64,000 bases of DNA from an uncultured Coriobacteriaceae bacterium. Its GTDB lineage: Bacteria > Actinomycetota > Coriobacteriia > Coriobacteriales > Atopobiaceae. The stretch covers positions 62,001 through 126,000 of the forward strand of contig CADCHF010000001.1 in the NCBI GenBank assembly GCA_902801175.1. Direction: 5' to 3'. Positions 60,801 through 64,000 of this stretch are shown one piece after another. The position numbers were made by a program, and so were the translations under genes. Below the pieces are notes generated by a model. It saw only the letters and a program-made list of their open reading frames with translations. It had not been told where the DNA came from and did no database searches. Every line of letters starts with the position of its first letter. Position 1 is the stretch's first letter.

Positions 60801-61594
60801 AGACAGACGGGCTTGTCCTCACGGCCAAGGTCGCGGCGAAGCTCCAGGTAGCGCTCGAAGGCTGCCTTCACCACGGAGTCATCGATCTGCACCTCGTCGA
60901 GCACCGTGCCAAAGGTGGTGTGACGGCAGTGGTCGCTCCAGTAGGTGTCGATCATCTTGATCTCGGTGATGGTCGGGCAGCGGCCCTCACTGGCAAAGTA
61001 GCTCTGGCAGAAGGTGATGTCAGCCAGGTCCATGGCCAGACCGCGCTCGTCAATAAAGGCCTGGAGCTCGTCTTGCGAAAGATCGAGGAAACCGTCGAGC
61101 GTCTCGACCATGTCGGGCTTGGGATACTCCATCTTGAGGGTCTCGCGCGTGGCAAGGGAGGCCTCGCGAGCCTCGACCGGGTTGATGACGTAGTGTTTCA
61201 CCTGGGCGATGTCGTCCTCACCAAGCTCGCCCTCGAGCACATAGAGCTTGGCCGAGAGCACGTCGGGGCGCTCGCCTGCCGACAGCAGCTGCACGCACTC
61301 GCTCGCGGAGTCAGCGCGCTGGTCAAACTGCCCGGGCAGATACTCCACCGCAAACACGGTGGCGTCGCCAAAGTCGGGCAGGTCAAAGCAGACGTTATCT
61401 GACTGCGGTTCCGAGAACACGGTGGGCACGCAACGCTCAAAGAGCTCGTCGGAGATGCCCTCAACATCGTAGCGATTGATAAGCCTGAGGTTGGTAAGCC
61501 CAGAGATGCCAAGCGTGTGGCGCAGCTCGTGTGCAAGCTCGTGCGCCTCGACGTCAAAGCCGGGCTTTTTCTCTACATAGACGCGTGAGACCAT
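57863..61594 (-). CDS. purL: Phosphoribosylformylglycinamidine synthase, single-chain
   Basis: Fourth step of purine synthesis; glutamine-dependent. 1,243 residues as one polypeptide, as in Gammaproteobacteria but unlike the three-gene PurLQS form of Bacillus. N-terminal domain, two AIR-synthase-type halves with the WSDHCRHTTF block and NETHNHPTEIEPFGGA, and a C-terminal glutaminase domain with nucleophile Cys1084 in LGICNGFQAL and HGEGRF. The ATG at 61594 has GGAAGGCGG upstream. Confidence 0.96.
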   Translation of the reverse strand: MVSRVYVEKKPGFDVEAHELAHELRHTLGISGLTNLRLINRYDVEGISDELFERCVPTVFSEPQSDNVCFDLPDFGDATVFAVEYLPGQFDQRADSASECVQLLSAGERPDVLSAKLYVLEGELGEDDIAQVKHYVINPVEAREASLATRETLKMEYPKPDMVETLDGFLDLSQDELQAFIDERGLAMDLADITFCQSYFASEGRCPTITEIKMIDTYWSDHCRHTTFGTVLDEVQIDDSVVKAAFERYLELRRDLGREDKPVCLMDMGTIGAKWLKSRGILTGLDESEEINACTVKVKVDVNGTDEDWLFLFKNETHNHPTEIEPFGGAATCIGGAIRDPLSGRSYVYQAMRVTGASDPTVPVSETIPGKLPQRKLVRTAAAGYSSYGNQIGLATGQVSELYHPGYMAKRMEIGAVVGAAPQKNVRRECPAPGDIIVLLGGRTGRDGIGGATGSSKAHKLESLETCGAEVQKGNAPVERKLQRLFRRTDACQLIKRCNDFGAGGVSVAIGELADGLFIDLNRVPKKYEGLDGTELAISESQERMAVALAPEDVDDFIGYAHEENLEATPVAKVTEEPRLRMVWDGETIVDVSREFLNSNGAPKHQVVHVPEQQAYAPKWEGATVPERMRSLVTDLNVASNKGLSERFDSTIGAGTVLMPFGGKTQLTPAMGMVAKLPVLGETTSVSGMAWGFNPYLSSANQFTGAYLAVVESVSRLVACGLLHKDAYLTFQEYFERLRTEPERWGKPTAAVLGALMAQIDLGIGSIGGKDSMSGSFESLDVPPTLVSFATAVGKIYRITSPEFKGAGHRVIAVIPRYEADGITPNAQAMLNTLDYVEELIGSGSAMAVSTCGYGGPAEALFKMCVGNRIGLEVDGHFTDEALFGLAYGSFIVELTDEAVVPEAADDVAVGPLGITTDEYMLYACGEEMDLSELQEAWEAAIEQVFPYRGAGEGVEAVSYRRSEHADAPKVAPLVHMPRPRVVIPVFPGNNCEYDSARAFERAGAEAHTFIINNLSPERVAESTHELVRQIDASQIIMIPGGFSGGDEPDGSAKFITSFFRAPEVTEAVRRLLNERDGLILGICNGFQALVKLGLVPFGDIVPMTDACPTLTFNNIGRHQSRLVRTRVASDLSPWLSKCEVGDIHTIAISHGEGRFVASDEVLAKMIAGGQIATQYVDESGAPSMDLAVNPNGSVLAIEGITSPDGRVLGKMGHTERWSQGNFQNVPGNPYQPLFDGGVSYFA

Positions 61595-61729
61595 AGGGTC
61601 CGCCTTCCTGTAGCTAATGGCATGCCTAACCATTTCATGATACGCAATGCGCCACCCCCGCCACAGACCGCCTGCCGCCATGCAGAAAAGTTCCCGAGTC
61701 GGGCACAGCGCAAGATTGCGGCAGCCTTG

Positions 61730-61827
61730 CTTGTGGGCGAAAACGTACACTTTGGTGCCTGATTTCGGGCCTCAAACATCCGCTTTCACCCACAAGGCTC
61801 TCCCAAGTTTCCGTTTTTGCCCACAAG
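61730..61827. repeat. CTTGTGGG palindrome, left copy
   Basis: A 67-bp palindrome at 61730-61796 with ends CTTGTGGGCGAAAACG / CGCTTTCACCCACAAG, followed by an inverted half unit at 61811-61827 (CCGTTTTTGCCCACAAG). A related copy is at 63070-63167. Outside this and the start of the downstream gene, the stretch 61595-61980 shows nothing else. Confidence 0.88.
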
Positions 61828-61980
61828 CATACAAGTGGACTCTCGTGGGAATAAGTCCCCCATCTGTCTTGGAGGGAGGCGTTGTGGCACGTGGCATGAG
61901 AAAGGATCTCGTTCAGCGGTTCCAGCGCGCAGAGCGAAGAGCGCCTGGTAACCGCGCAGTCGAGCTCCGACGCCCGCCGT

Positions 61981-62961
61981 TTGCGTGCCGGTGTCGCACG
62001 AAAGGAACTCATCTCGCCTGCGCCAAAGGTCTTTGCTCGCGCCGCATACCGGAGTCAGCTCAAGCCGCCGCAGCGGGCGTTGCTAACTATGCGCACACTC
62101 GCATCACTGCATCCTACATGGGTCTTCTGCGACATCTCTGCGGCCATCGTCCACAAGCTCTGGGTTTCCCATCCCCTCATTGGTGCAACCCATGTCGCAA
62201 CAACACGCAACGGCCGGGAGCATGACACACGAGGCATCGTTCGCCATGTCATGGCAGATACATCGTTTGTCGAGGTGGACGGCATCAAAGTGACGCCACT
62301 CAGCCGGACTGTCTTCGACTGTCTGCGCCATGCCAACTTTCGCTATGGCCTAGCGATTGCCGACTCGTCTTTGCGCACGGGAATACTCTCTCAAGACGAG
62401 CTGCTCAATGGCTTCGAGAGCGCCAGTGGACGCTTTGACGGCAAACAAAGCGCCATAGACATCATGAGATTGGCAGACGGACGGTCGGAAAGCGGAGGCG
62501 AGTCGGTCGCGCGTGCCGTCATGATTGAACGAGGATTCCGTCTGCCAGAGCTACAGCACATCATCACTGACCCCATCACCGGTAGCGATCGTCGCGTGGA
62601 CTTCTTTTGGGAGCAAGAAGGCTGGCCGAATGTCATCGGCGAGCTTGACGGACACGAGAAGTACCTCAACCCATCGATGACGCTCGGGAAAGGCGTTGTC
62701 GACGTTTTGACAGACGAGCGCCTGAGGGAGTCGCGCATCAGCTTCTCAAACGCACGAATCGTACGCTTCTCGTATGCCCAAGTTACCAACGCCGTGTTCT
62801 TCACGCGGCTACTCTCTGCATTTGGCGTCCCGCGCGACGCCGAAATACCAGCCGTAGCCATTGATCCGCATGACCCCGAGGCATTGCTGGCAAGCTCCGA
62901 GCGTCTCTTCCTGAGCCGGTGGATAGAGTACAACGCCTCTAAAAAGGCACGTGCCGCATAG
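61981..62961 (+). CDS. AbiEi/DUF559-like protein (putative HTH plus restriction-fold domain)
   Basis: At least 326 residues; the start is uncertain. TTG at 61981 gives a truncated N-terminus, while the same frame is open back to a stop at 61897-61899 without a good start; ATG at 61896 in another frame may indicate a frameshift. The C-terminal half has the PD-(D/E)XK-like layout of DUF559/AbiEi-type proteins: Glu174 in GGESVAR, Asp207 in RRVDFFW, Glu221, Asp223 and Lys227 in ELDGHEK. Related genes are defence or toxin-antitoxin-linked. Palindromic repeats bracket it. Confidence 0.65.
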   Translation: MRAGVARKELISPAPKVFARAAYRSQLKPPQRALLTMRTLASLHPTWVFCDISAAIVHKLWVSHPLIGATHVATTRNGREHDTRGIVRHVMADTSFVEVDGIKVTPLSRTVFDCLRHANFRYGLAIADSSLRTGILSQDELLNGFESASGRFDGKQSAIDIMRLADGRSESGGESVARAVMIERGFRLPELQHIITDPITGSDRRVDFFWEQEGWPNVIGELDGHEKYLNPSMTLGKGVVDVLTDERLRESRISFSNARIVRFSYAQVTNAVFFTRLLSAFGVPRDAEIPAVAIDPHDPEALLASSERLFLSRWIEYNASKKARAA

Positions 62962-63069
62962 CGCGAGAATTGTGGTGCGGCCACATGGCATGAACGGTCT
63001 GAGCTGCCAGAAGAGTCGGCTCGGCATTCGGCGAGCGCACATTGCGCGGTGCCAGCGCCACGGCTGTCC

Positions 63070-63167
63070 CTTGTGGGTAAAAACGGGAATCTGCACCAAG
63101 CCTTGTGGGCGGAAACGTACGCTTTGGCGTCCGATCCTGTCCCCCAAACGTCCGCTTTTGCCCACAT
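63070..63167. repeat. CTTGTGGG palindrome, right copy
   Basis: A half unit at 63070-63086 (CTTGTGGGTAAAAACGG) precedes a palindrome at 63102-63167 with ends CTTGTGGGCGGAAACG / CGCTTTTGCCCACAT. The order half-then-palindrome is the mirror of the left copy at 61730-61827. No gene otherwise lies in 62962-63257; a TATACT hexamer at 63228 is a possible -10. Confidence 0.88.
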
Positions 63168-63257
63168 CATTGCAGTAAATGGTACACGCGTTCGTACTTC
63201 TTATGCGCACACGTGTTCCAATAGCGCTATACTAGTAGTCTTACGAAGGGAGGGACG

Positions 63258-64000
63258 GTGCCCAACGTCGATGACATCATCAATCGGCTGCTTGCAGACC
63301 GGCGCATACAAGAAGGCGCTGCCTTCTCATCGAGGTCATATACCGACCAACCCATCATCGAGCGAGGCAGCGACCTCAAGGCCCGCATGGACCGCCGGCG
63401 TGCGGAACGCGGAGAGCGCCACCAGCACGATGCCGCCGAGCGCAGAGAACAGCGCGCCAACACGCAGGCCCAAGCTACGACATATGGCTCGCGTCCCTCG
63501 CCCGCACAACCTACACAGCCCTCGCAGGCCACCTATCGCAGGCCAGAGGTGCAAGCGCAACCTATCCGGCGGCCTGCCACCCGTCCAAACGAGGGGGCAC
63601 AGAGCGGCAAGGCTCCCGTCACCCGGCTTAGTGATCTATCACGCAAGTTCAACGAGATCTTTGGCATCAATCTCAACGTTGCCCCAGAGCCCCTGCCCGA
63701 ACCAATCCGCAAGATGCGCGAGCTGCAGCAGGATCGCTCTCCAAGGGAGCTTGCCTATGGCAGCAACGCCTCGGCGTGGCTCTTTTACCAGCAGGCGCAC
63801 CTCATGGCTTCTTATGAGGACAACTACGACCACACGGTTACGTTCAACGGCTACTATCCCACCTACGCCTCGATGACCGACCAGGAGCTGCGCGCATACT
63901 TTGCCTGGCGCACAAAGGTGCGCGCGGGCCACATCGAGACCGACCCTTATTCCTTTGCCTACGTGTATCTGTACGAGCTGCTGTGCGGCGCGGGCACCAC
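63258..64000 (+). CDS. TerB_N-like protein (5' part; 3' end beyond window)
   Basis: GTG start at 63258 with GGGAGGG upstream. The 247 visible residues have a charged Arg/Gln/Pro-rich disordered region (about 40-120) and then a segment similar to TerB N-terminal domains: PTYASMTDQELRAYFAWRTKVRAG at about 201-224 and YSFAYVYLYELLCG at 231-244. The rest, probably including a TerB region, is outside the window. Its function is unknown; these are often linked to tellurium-resistance-type or helicase-associated modules. Confidence 0.72.
   Translation, partial: MPNVDDIINRLLADRRIQEGAAFSSRSYTDQPIIERGSDLKARMDRRRAERGERHQHDAAERREQRANTQAQATTYGSRPSPAQPTQPSQATYRRPEVQAQPIRRPATRPNEGAQSGKAPVTRLSDLSRKFNEIFGINLNVAPEPLPEPIRKMRELQQDRSPRELAYGSNASAWLFYQQAHLMASYEDNYDHTVTFNGYYPTYASMTDQELRAYFAWRTKVRAGHIETDPYSFAYVYLYELLCGAGT

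Noticed and set aside
57776-61402. Very long plus-strand frame (1,208 codons) opposite purL
   Set aside because: It mirrors purL on the other strand; the translation is Ala/Leu/Gly/His-rich without domains, and PurL is certain.

Overview
The window is a chromosomal stretch of a high-G+C, probably strictly anaerobic, Gram-positive-type bacterium. I infer a member of the Coriobacteriia (Actinomycetota), most like Olsenella/Atopobium relatives. The grounds are: ribonucleotide reduction by NrdD/NrdG with no aerobic reductase in view; a 1,544-residue 2-hydroxyacyl-CoA dehydratase/activase fusion; an FMN-riboswitch RibU-ECF importer; a one-chain PurL; a YARHG-domain protein; and dense small intergenic palindromes. 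The genus is inference. No rRNA, complete tRNA, CRISPR array, transposase, integrase or prophage was seen. Forty-six genes are called; metG (left edge) and a TerB_N-like gene (right edge) run off the window.

Layout. 1-10.3 kb (minus): topA, tmk, holB and ricT form a tight replication operon, followed after a terminator by an inactive-looking GH5-fold gene overlapping rsmI, then metG. 10.5-13.3 kb (minus): a TPR protein, a STAS protein, tatA/B and tatC. 13.4-29.3 kb: class Ic aspartate aminotransferase, a small unknown, a membrane unknown, nhaA, degV divergent from a DUF1836 regulator, mtnN, mscS-pcrA, a U32 peptidase, a zinc-ribbon/YARHG protein, uppP, and a secreted coiled-coil lysozyme-like protein. 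29.8-39.2 kb: a PreP-like M16 protease, nrdD-nrdG, then pepT and two membrane-protein genes. 39.3-46.1 kb (minus): a TetR regulator and the giant dehydratase/activase gene, then an M18 aminopeptidase. 46.5-52.8 kb: xylulokinase divergent from galM, DUF711 coupled to a beta-lactamase-fold protein, murB. 53.2-56.6 kb: FMN riboswitch, ribU, fused ecfA1A2, ecfT. 56.6-61.6 kb: a VOC protein, an XRE regulator, purL. 61.6-64 kb: an AbiEi/DUF559-like gene bracketed by hairpin repeats and the TerB_N-like gene.

How the genes fit together. The set is mainly housekeeping: dNTP supply and replication (nrdDG, tmk, holB, topA, pcrA), translation (metG, rsmI), purines (purL), cell wall (murB, uppP, lysozyme-like protein), peptide and sugar use (pepT, M18, U32, PreP, xylB, galM), riboflavin uptake and Tat export. 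The most unusual material is intergenic: at least four unrelated families of long palindromes, one as near-identical 130-134 bp elements with 34-36 bp arms and equal 62-nt loops, and one bracketing a defence-like gene. Other points are the GH5-fold protein lacking both catalytic glutamates, a RicT with a five-times-repeated arginine-cluster tail, an archaeal-type TopA with four zinc-ribbon-like segments, and three TCACA/TGTGA-type operators before the TetR gene. I found no clear multi-gene system that I would call new.
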